64,000 bases of DNA from Anaerofilum hominis (GTDB taxonomy: Bacteria > Bacillota > Clostridia > Oscillospirales > Ruminococcaceae). The notes beneath the pieces are model-generated. The model saw only the letters and a program-made list of their open reading frames with translations. It was not told where the DNA came from and searched no databases. Position numbers and translations under genes: made by a program. Location: assembly GCF_014287275.1 (NCBI RefSeq), contig NZ_JACONZ010000001.1, positions 248,001-312,000 on the forward strand. Direction: 5' to 3'. How positions within the stretch are numbered: position 1 is the stretch's first letter; each line of letters starts with the position of its first letter. Positions 46,522-54,598 of the stretch are shown here, one piece after another.

Positions 46522-47097
46522 ATGGAACTGTTGGAGCAGCGCATTTTAAAGGACGGCAAAGTCAAAGAGGGCAATATCCTGAAAGTGGACAGCTTTCTCA
46601 ACCACCAGATCGATATCGCCCTGATGAATGAGATGGGACGGGAGTTTTTCCGCCTGTTCCGCGGCGAAGCCATCACCAAGATCGTCACCATTGAGGCCAG
46701 CGGTATCGCCATTGCCGCCATTGCCGCCCAGTATTTTCATGTGCCCATCGTTTTTGCCAAAAAGGCCAAGAGCAAAAACATCGACGGGGACGTGTACACA
46801 TCGGTCATCCGCAGCTACACCCACGGCAATGATTACACCGCCATGCTGGAGAAGAAATTTTTGACCCCGCAGGACCGCATCCTGATCCTGGACGACTTTC
46901 TCGCCACCGGGAAAGCGCAGCTGGGCCTGCTGGACATCGCCCGGCAGGCAGGTGCGGCCGTGGCAGGCATCGGCATCGCCATTGAAAAGGGGTTCCAGGG
47001 CGGCGGCGACAAGCTGAGAGAGGCGGGCTACAACCTGCACAGCCTTGCCGTCATCGACCGGATGGACCCGGAGGGCATTGTGTTCCGCCACATCTGA
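46522..47097 (+). CDS. xpt: Xanthine phosphoribosyltransferase
   Basis: A 191-residue purine salvage enzyme converting xanthine and PRPP to XMP. It has IDIALMNEMGREFFRLFRGE, VTIEASGIAIA and the PRPP-binding loop ILILDDFLATGKA, as well as GIAIEKGFQGGGDKL, typical of Xpt. A start ATG at 46522 follows a GGGAG stretch. No purine riboswitch is seen in front, unlike many Firmicute xpt genes; a terminator-like hairpin sits there instead. Confidence 0.96.
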   Translation: MELLEQRILKDGKVKEGNILKVDSFLNHQIDIALMNEMGREFFRLFRGEAITKIVTIEASGIAIAAIAAQYFHVPIVFAKKAKSKNIDGDVYTSVIRSYTHGNDYTAMLEKKFLTPQDRILILDDFLATGKAQLGLLDIARQAGAAVAGIGIAIEKGFQGGGDKLREAGYNLHSLAVIDRMDPEGIVFRHI

Positions 47098-47141
47098 GGC
47101 GGTCGCAAAGCGCTGCGGCATTTTGCCGCTGCGGGACAAAA

Positions 47142-47175
47142 ACGGCAGGCGTTTGGAACGCGCCTGCCGTCTTTT
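47142..47175 (+). terminator. Terminator of xpt
   Basis: ACGGCAGGCG (47142-47151) pairs with CGCCTGCCGT (47161-47170), followed by CTTTTG. Confidence 0.8.
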
Positions 47176-47188
47176 GCTGCGCCGCTTC

Positions 47189-47284
47189 CCCACCGTGCGG
47201 GCAGTGCAGACAGAGGTTGATCCGGCTCCGGCTGGTCGTGCGCGGCAACGGCGCCTCTCCCCCCCACCGTGCGGGCAGCGCAGA
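47189..47284. repeat. Pair of 22-bp direct repeats downstream of xpt
   Basis: CCCACCGTGCGGGCAG followed by TGCAGA or CGCAGA occurs at 47189-47210 and 47263-47284, with one mismatch in 22 bases and a 74-base period. The purpose is unknown. Confidence 0.75.
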
Positions 47285-47339
47285 AGGGTGGCGCAAATCC
47301 GCTTTCCTCGTGTTTTTGCATAAAGAAAAACCACTCGCC

Positions 47340-47640
47340 GGACGAACGGTTCAAAAAAGTCTCATGGCGATGATGCAGAGAAAGTAACGCCCTTTGCTAA
47401 AATAGAAATGAGGTCTGTCAACTGCACAAAAAAACAAAGGGCGTTTCTCCAAAGAATGACCTAAAACGGTTTATCTCATAGGGAATCAGGCATTCTGGTG
47501 TCGAGGATACTGCGCAGATACAGCGAAAAATGCAAAAAGAACAGAAAAGTCCATACGACGTCCGCTGGAACAAGATGGAGCAGGCGGGCCTCTGACAATA
47601 AATTTTTTTAATAAGCCCGTTTACGGGCGGCAAGCGGACG
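47340..47640. other. AT-richer stretch with a long-arm inverted repeat; possible element remnant
   Basis: AACGCCCTTTG (47386-47396) and CAAAGGGCGTT (47435-47445) are perfect inverted 11-mers 38 bases apart. Downstream, 47441-47596 translates on the plus strand to basic, coding-like fragments (for example QKEQKSPYDVRWNKMEQAGL) interrupted by a stop. This looks like a decayed coding or mobile-element piece, but no family could be assigned. The rest of 47098-47777 is gene-free. Confidence 0.4.
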
Positions 47641-47777
47641 CTCCCCTGCAGCCGGCAGGGCGCATCAACGTGGGGGCGCGGCGCGCGTGCCGGTATTCCA
47701 GGGGCTTACCCGTCTGTAAAAAGCCGCCGGCCTTGCCGGGGAATTTTTATTGTCCTGCCGCCGCGCGGCGGGCCGTC

Positions 47778-48536
47778 TCACTTTTGAAAACCGCTGAGGA
47801 AACGTTTGATGCGGTCGTTCTGCTGACTTTCAAAAAACTCCGCGGCGGAGCCCCCGGCGATGATCTCCCCATCTTCAAAAAACAGGATGCGGTCCGCCAC
47901 CGTGCGCGCAAACTCCATTTCATGGGTGACGATGAGCATCGTGATATCCTGCTGCGCCAGCTTGGCGATGACCGACGTGACCTCTGCGGTCAGTTCCGGG
48001 TCCAGGGCGCTGGTGGGCTCGTCAAAAAGCATGATCTGGGGGTCGATGGCCAGCGCCCGGGCGATCGCCACCCTCTGCTGCTGCCCGCCCGACAGCATGG
48101 CCGGATAGCTGTCGGCCTTGTTTTCCAGCCCTACCAGCCTCAGCAGGCGGTCGGCATTGGCGATCGCGTCGGCCCGGTTCTGTTTTAAGATCTGCAGGGG
48201 CGCGATGGTGATGTTTTCAAGACAGGTCAGGTGCGGAAACAGGTTGAACTGCTGAAAGACCATGCCCGTTTTCATGCAGATGCGGCGCAGCTCCTTTTCA
48301 GGCGGATACTTCACAGCGCCGTCCACCGTTTCCACCAGCGTGTCCCCATCGATGACGATGCGGCCGCTGGAAACGCGTTCCAGATCATTGATGCAGCGCA
48401 GCAGCGTGGATTTGCCGCTGCCGGAAGAGCCGATGATCGCCACCGCCTCCCCGCGCTCCACCGTGAGTGAAACGCCCTTGAGAGCCTCAAAGCCGCCGAA
48501 CCGCTTCGTCACGTTCTCCACTGTCAAAATAGGCAC
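47778..48536 (-). CDS. Polar amino acid ABC transporter ATP-binding protein (GlnQ type)
   Basis: A 252-residue ATPase with Walker A GSSGSGKST (about 36-44), Q loop VFQQFNLFPH, signature LSGGQQQRV, Walker B IMLFDEPTSALDPE and the switch His in VTHEME. The start is a GTG at 48536, three bases past the permease stop, so the two are translationally linked. It powers uptake by the permease and binding protein encoded upstream. An insertion DTLVETVDGAVKYPPEKE between the Walker A and the Q loop is slightly longer than usual. Confidence 0.95.
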   Translation of the reverse strand: MPILTVENVTKRFGGFEALKGVSLTVERGEAVAIIGSSGSGKSTLLRCINDLERVSSGRIVIDGDTLVETVDGAVKYPPEKELRRICMKTGMVFQQFNLFPHLTCLENITIAPLQILKQNRADAIANADRLLRLVGLENKADSYPAMLSGGQQQRVAIARALAIDPQIMLFDEPTSALDPELTAEVTSVIAKLAQQDITMLIVTHEMEFARTVADRILFFEDGEIIAGGSAAEFFESQQNDRIKRFLSGFQK

Positions 48537-48539
48537 GGT

Positions 48540-49199
48540 TCAGGCCTCCTTTTTTTGATGGCGGCTGAAATATTTCTCCAGCCGCTCATACACCATGGTC
48601 ATGACAAAAGTAATGGCCAGATAGATCACTGCGGCCACCACGTACGCGGTGATATTCACATCCCGGTTGACCGCCCCCTGGGCCGCTTTCAGCAGCTCGC
48701 CCACGCCGATGGCCGTCACCAGGGCGGTATCTTTCACCAGTGTGATCGTCTCGTTGCAGACGGGCGGGATCACCCTGCTGACCGTCTGCGGGATGATGAT
48801 GAGCCGCATGGTCTGCCAGGGCGTGAACCCCAGCGTCTTTGCCGCCTCGTGCTGTCCTCTGTCGATGGACTGGATGCCGCCGCGATAGATCTCGGCAAAA
48901 TAAGCCGCGTAATTGAGCACAAAGGTGAGCACCGCGGCCGGGAAACGGTCGAACGTCAGCCCCAGAAACGGCAGGCCGTAATAGACGAAAAAGAGCTGCA
49001 GCATCAGCGGCGTGCCGCGAAAGATCCAGATATAGCCGCGTGCCAGCCAGCGCAGGGGCAATACCCGGGAAATGCTGCCCAGCGTGAACACCAGCCCCAG
49101 CGGCAACGAAAAAACCAGGGTCAGTGCAAATATTTTCAGGGTCTGCCACAACCCCTGCATCAACGCCGGCATCAACGCCGCGATATAGGAAAGATCCAT
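48540..49199 (-). CDS. Polar amino acid ABC transporter permease (HisM/GlnP type)
   Basis: A 219-residue permease with about five membrane segments. It has GLWQTLKIFALTLVFSLPLG at the N-terminus, FRGTPLMLQLFFVYYGLP and the EAA-like loop QHEAAKTLGFTPWQTMRLII. This is the His/Glu/Gln/Arg/opine permease pattern. It forms the membrane channel with the ATPase encoded three bases downstream. The binding-protein gene lies 145 bases upstream. Confidence 0.94.
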   Translation of the reverse strand: MDLSYIAALMPALMQGLWQTLKIFALTLVFSLPLGLVFTLGSISRVLPLRWLARGYIWIFRGTPLMLQLFFVYYGLPFLGLTFDRFPAAVLTFVLNYAAYFAEIYRGGIQSIDRGQHEAAKTLGFTPWQTMRLIIIPQTVSRVIPPVCNETITLVKDTALVTAIGVGELLKAAQGAVNRDVNITAYVVAAVIYLAITFVMTMVYERLEKYFSRHQKKEA

Positions 49200-49344
49200 C
49201 CGCTCTCCTCCACCTTTGCTGCCGCCTGCGCGGCTTTTTTGCGGTCAGACAGCAAAGCCGGCGGACGCTTTTCCCGCATCCGCCGCCTTGCCGGTCACAG
49301 ACCTGTTTATTTTACCACATTGCGGGCTGGCGCGCCAGCCCCTG

Positions 49345-50229
49345 TCACTGCACCATGATGTCGGCACCAAACCATTTTTCAGAGACCTCGGCCGCCTTGC
49401 CGCTCTCGATACAGGCCGCAATGGCGTCGTTGACCGCCTGGGTCAGCTCCGTGTCCCCCTTGCGGAAGCCGATGGCATACAGATCGTCGCCGAAGTCAAA
49501 AGAGGCGACGCCGAAAGCGTTGTCCATCTGGGTGTTCTTGTACTGGCCCAGCACCTCGTCGACGATCATCGCGTCCAGACGGCCGGCCTGCATATCCATG
49601 ATCACCTGGTCATAGGTATCGTATTCTGTCAGCTGATCTTTGATGGCGTCATACACAGAGTCCGCCTTGATGACCTCCAGCGCCGAAGAATCCGCCTGCG
49701 TCCCCAGCTTGTAGTTGGCCAGATCCTCTTTGTCGGCGATCTCCACGCCCTGGTTGGTCATGACGATGATCTTGTTGTTCAGGTAGGGGTCCGACAGGCT
49801 CATGGTCTGCTGCCGCTCCGGCGTGATGGACATGCCGTTCCAGACGCAATCGATCTTGCCGGTGGAAAGTTCCATCTCCTTGGCTTTCCAGTCGATGGGC
49901 TGGAAAACAGCCTTGACCCCCAGCTCTTCACAGACCGCTGTGGCAAGGTCGATATCAAAGCCCACCAGATCATTGTTTTCGTCCCGGAAGCCCATCGGCG
50001 CAAAGGTGTCGTCCAGACCAATGACCAGTTCCCCCTTGGCCTGGATGTCGGCCAGCGTGGTGGAATATCCCGCCGCACTGGAAGAAGCGCTTTGAGCCTG
50101 GGAGCCAGAACCCCCAGACGGCTCCCCGCTGCCCGCGCCCGAAGCTGTCTGATAACTCGTATCGCCGCCGCAGGCCGTGAAGCTCAGGGCCAGCGCGGCC
50201 GCGAGCAGAACCGATATCGTCTTTTTCAT
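49345..50229 (-). CDS. Amino acid ABC transporter substrate-binding lipoprotein
   Basis: A 294-residue lipoprotein. The signal peptide ends at lipobox SFTACGG, followed by a Ser/Gly-rich linker. The mature fold begins GELVIGLDDTFAPMGFRDEN, with GFDIDLATAVCEELG, DCVWNGMSITPERQ and FRKGDTELTQAVNDAI, as in family 3 polar amino acid binding proteins. ATG 50229 is preferred over the one 18 bases upstream because it starts a normal signal peptide (MKKTISVLLAAALAL). The substrate is not predictable; cystine, glutamine or arginine are all possible. Confidence 0.93.
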   Translation of the reverse strand: MKKTISVLLAAALALSFTACGGDTSYQTASGAGSGEPSGGSGSQAQSASSSAAGYSTTLADIQAKGELVIGLDDTFAPMGFRDENNDLVGFDIDLATAVCEELGVKAVFQPIDWKAKEMELSTGKIDCVWNGMSITPERQQTMSLSDPYLNNKIIVMTNQGVEIADKEDLANYKLGTQADSSALEVIKADSVYDAIKDQLTEYDTYDQVIMDMQAGRLDAMIVDEVLGQYKNTQMDNAFGVASFDFGDDLYAIGFRKGDTELTQAVNDAIAACIESGKAAEVSEKWFGADIMVQ

Positions 50230-50300
50230 CTTGGATCCTCTCCTCAATTCTTTTCTCTCTTGTGCGGCTGAGAGCCGCCTGCTCTCTCGAGTACAGGCTT

Positions 50301-50329
50301 ATTGTACTTCATTCTGATAAAGCTGTAAA
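50301..50329 (-). promoter_or_regulatory. Promoter of the amino acid ABC operon
   Basis: Minus strand: TTTACA (50329-50324), 17-bp spacer, TACAAT (50306-50301). The leader contains two overlapping hairpins, GAGAGC-aggcg-GCTCTC and GCGGCT-ctc-AGCCGC, that compete for the same bases (50265-50288), but no T run follows. Nothing else is seen in 50330-50500. Confidence 0.7.
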
Positions 50330-50501
50330 GTGCTAATTTGATAAAATTTTGATTTTTGTGCAGGCGGGCACTGACAGGCCTTTTAGCGGTCAACATTTTA
50401 TGACATTCTCACAAAAAATATTTTTGCTTTTTGTTCTTTTCTTTCCGCCCACACTTACTGCCCGTCTTTTTTCCATTTCCCATAAAAAGTAAAATTTATC
50501 C

Positions 50502-50531
50502 TTGACAAACCCCCTGCTCCTCCCTTATAAT
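50502..50531 (+). promoter_or_regulatory. Promoter of the tRNA pair
   Basis: TTGACA (50502-50507), 18-bp spacer, TATAAT (50526-50531), about 66 bp upstream of tRNA-Gly. Confidence 0.85.
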
Positions 50532-50597
50532 AAATAAGGCTCATCAGTCAAGTGGTCACAGTTGCTATAAAAAGCTCCTGTTCCGGGCACAATAAAT

Positions 50598-50673
50598 GCG
50601 GCTTTAGCTCATCTGGTAGAGCGCCACCTTGCCAAGGTGGAGGTAGCGAGTTCGAGCCTCGTAAGCCGCTCCA
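50598..50673 (+). tRNA. tRNA-Gly (GCC)
   Basis: Acceptor stem GCGGCTT/AAGCCGC, anticodon stem CCACC/GGTGG around TTGCCAA (anticodon GCC), T loop TTCGAGC, encoded CCA. 76 bases. Confidence 0.98.
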
Positions 50674-50677
50674 ATAC

Positions 50678-50752
50678 GGTGCTGTAGCCAAGTGGTAAGG
50701 CAAGGGTCTGCAAAACCCTCATGCGACGGTTCAAATCCGTCCAGCACCTCCA
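50678..50752 (+). tRNA. tRNA-Cys (GCA)
   Basis: Acceptor stem GGTGCTG/CAGCACC, anticodon loop CTGCAAA (anticodon GCA), T loop TTCAAAT, U discriminator and encoded CCA. It follows tRNA-Gly by four bases. Confidence 0.98.
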
Positions 50753-50754
50753 AA

Positions 50755-50788
50755 AAAACGCGGACATCTCAAGGGATGTCCGCGTTTT
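50755..50788 (+). terminator. Terminator after the tRNA pair
   Basis: AAAACGCGGACATC (50755-50768), loop, GATGTCCGCGTTTT (50775-50788). It starts two bases after tRNA-Cys. Confidence 0.92.
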
Positions 50789-51547
50789 CTGTTTGCATCT
50801 GCCATGCACCCCGGCAGCCCCGGCACGGCCGCGCGGCTGCGCCGAATAAAGCCGGCGTGCGGCCGCACACACACGCGGGCAAAACAGGAGGCAGACCGTT
50901 CCCTGCCGGCCTGTGTCTGGCCATCAGGTCCCTGCAAGGCTACCCGCCCTCTGCAGGGTCTCCTGCCTCCGTATGGCCGTCTCCTCCGCGCGGCTCCCCT
51001 GTTAGAAAACTTTCTTGCGATCTTTTTTATTTTCCGATCTTTTCCTTTGGGGGGAACCGTCTCTTTTTGTGAGGCCTGCCTTTTTGGGAGAAAACGGCTT
51101 CCTTATGGGAAAGAGGCCCCTGTGCGGGAGATCCGTCCTTTTGCGGGGGAGCCCATCCCTTTGGGAAACTCGTCTCTTTAAGAGAGCCATTCCTTGCAAA
51201 GACCCCATTCCTTCTTTAGGGAGCCTCGTTCCCTTGGAGCCCCCCCCTTTGCGGAAAATCATTTGTTTAAAGTAAACATTCCCTTTGCAGGAACCCGTCC
51301 CTTTAGGGGACCTCTTTCCCTTTCAGGGATCCCATCCCTTTGGAGGCAACCCGGGCAGTCTCTGCCTGCCTTCGTGGGACTTTAACAGGCCTTTGCCTAT
51401 CCGTTTCCCTCCCCCGGGACGATCTGGCGCTGGAAATGGCAAAATGGGGAGGGCGGCAACCTCTGGTTGCCGAAATGACAGAAACTGTTGGTGGCGCCGC
51501 CGCGACTCTTTCTGGTATGATAAGCTACAGATAAAGGAGGTTTTATC
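50789..51547. repeat. Gene-free stretch containing an array of degenerate short palindromes
   Basis: Within 51040-51355 a unit of about 16-22 bases recurs roughly 16 times. Its core is a pyrimidine block, a T run and a purine block, as in CATCCCTTTGGGAAACT, CCGTCCCTTTAGGGGACC and CGTCTCTTTAAGAGAG; each unit is a tiny hairpin of the TCCC-TTT-GGGA type. Copies are too diverged for a standard microsatellite. One plus-strand frame stays open across much of it, but its translation is only an echo of the repeat. At the right edge TATGAT (preceded by TGG) near 51516 may be the -10 of the XRE gene. The first 250 bases hold nothing I recognise. Confidence 0.65.
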
Positions 51548-52765
51548 ATGACGATCGGAGAGCGGATCGGCGCCCTGCGGCGGGCCGCAGGGCTGTCGCA
51601 GGAGCGTCTGGCCGAGCAGCTGGGCGTCTCCCGGCAGGCTATCGGCAAGTGGGAGTCAGGGTCCTCCCTGCCCGGCGTGGACAATTTGCAGGAACTGGCC
51701 CGCGCACTGGGCGTGAGCTGTGACGAACTGATCACCGGCGAGAAAGCGCCGTCCGGCGAAGATGCGGAGCCCGCAGAGGGCACTGTGGCCCTGGAGAGCG
51801 TGCGCGCGCTGCTGGACGGGCAGGCCGAGGCGCAGCAGCGCACTGGCCGGGCACACCGGTGGGTCGCCGCTGCGCTGGCCTTTCTCGCCTGCGCGGCTGC
51901 CGCCGCCTGTGTCTTTATTGCCGTCCACACCAGCGGCCGGCTGAACTATTTTTCCAATAAAATAGGGGGACTTGAGGCCGCGGTCGCCGGCCTTGACAGC
52001 ACCATCGACAGCACCATCGACGCCCGGGTCGCCGGCATCGAAAACAGCCTGCAGCAGCAGGCCAGCCTGATCGCCAGCTTTGATTTTCACTATGGCAGCC
52101 CGGGGTGGAACGCCGCCTGGGTGCCGCTGTCCGTCAGCGTGCTGCCAAAAGCGTACCAGCCCGGCATGTCCGCCGCGTTCACCCTGTTCCCCTCGGGCGG
52201 CGACGCCGTCATCGTACAGGGCAATCCCGACGGGGGAAACGGCTTTGGCGGCGAGCTGAAGATCCCGCTGGAGGCGGACTATTCCGATTTCATCCTCTCG
52301 GTGAGTTTTACCGGCCCCGACGGCAGCGTGCAAAGCGAAGAGCTGCTGCGGGAGACGGACTTTGTCCGGGGCTACCGCGCTCTGGTGCAGGTCGCCCCCA
52401 GGGAATTCACCATCAGCCACTCCGCCCTCGGCCCCGACACAGACCAAGTGTGGCGTGTGGGCGGCGAATTTGAGCTCAGCATCGAGCGCGGCTATCAGGA
52501 CACCTCTCCTTACCCCGTGGCTGCACAGGCGGATCTGGTGGTGGGCGGCAAGGTGGTGCAGACCGCAGAGGTGGACGTTTCTCTTTTCAGCGACTTCGCC
52601 GACCAGCCGTCTCAGGATGAACCGGCCACATTTATGTCCGGCGGCTCCTTTTACGCCTCCTTTGAGATCGGCTCCTATGAAATCGCAGGCCCCGACGAGG
52701 TGGAGATCATCGCCCGCGTCACTGAAAACACCGGCAGTGTGATCACTGCGTCCCATCATTTCTGA
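51548..52765 (+). CDS. Membrane-tethered XRE-family regulator
   Basis: A 405-residue protein. The N-terminal helix-turn-helix (about 3-58: IGERIGALRRAAGLSQERLA, VSRQAIGKWESG) is a typical XRE/Cro domain. A linker leads to one membrane segment (about 106-128) and a short coiled stretch (AAVAGLDSTIDSTIDARVAGI). About 260 extracellular residues of beta-rich, unrecognised sequence follow. The layout implies a DNA-binding domain in the cytoplasm coupled to an external sensor. ATG 51548 follows AAAGGAGG. A 34-residue hydrophobic protein is encoded just beyond on the other strand. Confidence 0.82.
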   Translation: MTIGERIGALRRAAGLSQERLAEQLGVSRQAIGKWESGSSLPGVDNLQELARALGVSCDELITGEKAPSGEDAEPAEGTVALESVRALLDGQAEAQQRTGRAHRWVAAALAFLACAAAAACVFIAVHTSGRLNYFSNKIGGLEAAVAGLDSTIDSTIDARVAGIENSLQQQASLIASFDFHYGSPGWNAAWVPLSVSVLPKAYQPGMSAAFTLFPSGGDAVIVQGNPDGGNGFGGELKIPLEADYSDFILSVSFTGPDGSVQSEELLRETDFVRGYRALVQVAPREFTISHSALGPDTDQVWRVGGEFELSIERGYQDTSPYPVAAQADLVVGGKVVQTAEVDVSLFSDFADQPSQDEPATFMSGGSFYASFEIGSYEIAGPDEVEIIARVTENTGSVITASHHF

Positions 52766-52795
52766 CCTTTTTCCGGGGCCATTCCTCCTGGCGCC

Positions 52796-52900
52796 TTACA
52801 GGGCCGCCAGCACGGCCAGAAGCCCCGACAGACTGCTGAGGGCCGTAAGCCCCAGCACCGCCAGGCAGAGCAGCAATACCGCGGTCTTGTGTCTGGTCAT
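52796..52900 (-). CDS. Small hydrophobic protein, 34 residues
   Basis: A short frame (ATG 52900 to TAA 52796) encodes MTRHKTAVLLLCLAVLGLTA and continues hydrophobic to the end, a single membrane segment. AGGGGGGACAGGGA precedes the ATG as a strong ribosome-binding site. It may be a small membrane protein or a leader-type peptide. It shares no sequence with its neighbours and the family is unknown. Confidence 0.45.
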   Translation of the reverse strand: MTRHKTAVLLLCLAVLGLTALSSLSGLLAVLAAL

Positions 52901-53053
52901 TCCCTGTCCCCCCTTTTGTGATGTGCTGTCTCTCATTTATTCAACGAAGTTCCAGCCGCCGCGGCTTCAGCTGCCAGGATCTTCTTCTCGCCGCGGCGCT
53001 GTCCGCAGTGCCAAAACGGGTGGTCTTGCGCGCCTGTGGGGTCTTTCACCGCA

Positions 53054-53097
53054 ACAACAGCGGGCCGTCCTCCTTTTGGAGGACGGCCCGCTGTTGT
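53054..53097. terminator. Long-stem intrinsic terminator
   Basis: ACAACAGCGGGCCGTCCTCC pairs perfectly (20 bp) with its complement around TTTT, followed by CTTTG on the plus strand. It stands 51 bases beyond the gatB stop and is the likely end of the gat operon. Nothing else is seen in 52901-53148. Confidence 0.85.
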
Positions 53098-53148
53098 CTT
53101 TGCCGTTCCGCCGCGGTTTGGGGCTTCAAAGCCCGCGCACGGCGTTTT

Positions 53149-54591
53149 TTACAGTTTTTGGATGGCCTCGATGACCATATCCCGCAGAGTGGCGGGGTTG
53201 CCCTGGCCGCGGCTCGCTTTCATGCATTGCCCCACCAGGAAGCCCGCGACGTTCACCTTGCCCTTTTTGTAATCCGCCACGGCCTTGGGGTTGTCGGCCA
53301 GCACCTGATCCACGATGCCCGACAGCGCCGAAGCGTCGCTGATCTGGGCCAGGCCTTTTTCCTCCACCACCTGCGCCGGTTCCACATCCCGCCGCATGAT
53401 CTCTTCCAGCACGGTCTTGGCCGCCGTGTTGGAGATCGTCCCCTTGTTGATCAGCACGATCATGTCTGCCAGATGTTCCGGGGTAAGGGCGGTGTCGGTG
53501 ATCTCGATGCGCTGTTCGTTGAGGATCTTGGCGATATCGCCCAAAAGCCAGTTCGCGGCGATCTTCGCTTCGCATCTGCCCAGTGCGGCGCAGGCGTCAA
53601 AGAAATCAGCCCGCGCCTTGTTGACGCTGAGCAGCTGGGCGTCCACTTTCTGCAGCCCGAAATCCTTGACATAGCGCAGCGTCCTGGCGGTAGGCAGCTC
53701 CGGCAAGCTGGCCTTGAGGGCCGCGATCTTCTCCTCGCTCACCACAAAGGTGAGCAGATCGGGATCGGGGAAGTAGCGGTAATCCTGCGCGTCTTCCTTG
53801 CTGCGCATCAGGATGCTCTTGCCCTTGGCGTCATCCCAGCGGCGGGTCTCCTGCTGGATGGTCCCGCCGGAGGCCAGCACCTCCATCTGGCGCTCGGCCT
53901 CATAGACGATGGCGCGGTAAACTGCGCCAAAGCTGTTGACGTTTTTCATCTCGCACCGGGTGCCGAACTCGCTGGCGCCCCGGGGCCGCACCGAAACGTT
54001 CACGTCGCAGCGCACGCTGCCCTCCTGCATCTTGGCGTCGCTGATGCCCAGATACAGCAGTATGGTGGTGATGGTCTCAAGATACGCTTTTGCCTCGTCG
54101 GCGCTGCGCAGGTCCGGCTCGGAGACGATCTCGATCAGGGGCACGCCGCAGCGGTTGTAATCGCAGAGAGTGCCGTCGAAAGAATCGTCGTGGATCAGCT
54201 TGCCGGCGTCCTCCTCGATGTGGATGCGGGTGACGCCGATGCGGCGCACCTCGTCCCCCACCAGCACGTCCAGATAGCCGCCCTCACACAGGGGCACGTC
54301 GAACTGGGATATCTGATAAGCTTTGGGCAGGTCGGGGTAAAAGTAGTTTTTGCGGTCCTGCTTGGTGACGCCGTTGATGCGGCAGTTCAGGGCATGGCCC
54401 ATGCGCACCGCGCTTTCCACCACCTGGCGGTTCAGCACCGGCAGGGTGCCGGGCAGGCCCATGCAGATCGGGCAGCAAAGGGTGTTGACCTCGGCGCCGA
54501 AGCGGTTTTCGCAGCTGCAGAAGATCTTTGTTTTCGTATTCAGCTCGGCGTGTACCTCAAGGCCGATCACGGTTTCAAAGTTGTTGTTCAT
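53149..54591 (-). CDS. gatB: Asp-tRNA(Asn)/Glu-tRNA(Gln) amidotransferase subunit B
   Basis: A 480-residue tRNA-binding and kinase subunit: VIGLEVHAELNTKTKIFC, CCPICMGLPGTLPVLN (zinc Cys), DLPKAYQISQFDVPL, EDAGKLIHDD, and a C-terminal helical YqeY-like tail (NPATLRDMVIEAIQKL). It activates the misacylated Glu- or Asp-tRNA for amidation with ammonia from GatA. Order gatC-gatA-gatB, with gatA ending eight bases upstream. The start is ATG 54591. Confidence 0.97.
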   Translation of the reverse strand: MNNNFETVIGLEVHAELNTKTKIFCSCENRFGAEVNTLCCPICMGLPGTLPVLNRQVVESAVRMGHALNCRINGVTKQDRKNYFYPDLPKAYQISQFDVPLCEGGYLDVLVGDEVRRIGVTRIHIEEDAGKLIHDDSFDGTLCDYNRCGVPLIEIVSEPDLRSADEAKAYLETITTILLYLGISDAKMQEGSVRCDVNVSVRPRGASEFGTRCEMKNVNSFGAVYRAIVYEAERQMEVLASGGTIQQETRRWDDAKGKSILMRSKEDAQDYRYFPDPDLLTFVVSEEKIAALKASLPELPTARTLRYVKDFGLQKVDAQLLSVNKARADFFDACAALGRCEAKIAANWLLGDIAKILNEQRIEITDTALTPEHLADMIVLINKGTISNTAAKTVLEEIMRRDVEPAQVVEEKGLAQISDASALSGIVDQVLADNPKAVADYKKGKVNVAGFLVGQCMKASRGQGNPATLRDMVIEAIQKL

Positions 54592-54598
54592 CTCTCGC

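Noticed and set aside
50230..50329. Riboswitch-like competing hairpins before the amino acid ABC operon.
   Set aside because: The hairpins lack a terminator T run or a clear sequestered ribosome-binding site, so regulation is not supported beyond possible leader structure.
51015..51275. Open frame through the mini-palindrome array as a real gene.
   Set aside because: The translation (for example RPLCGRSVLLRGSPSL) simply repeats the DNA unit, changes frame quality along the array and lacks a start context.
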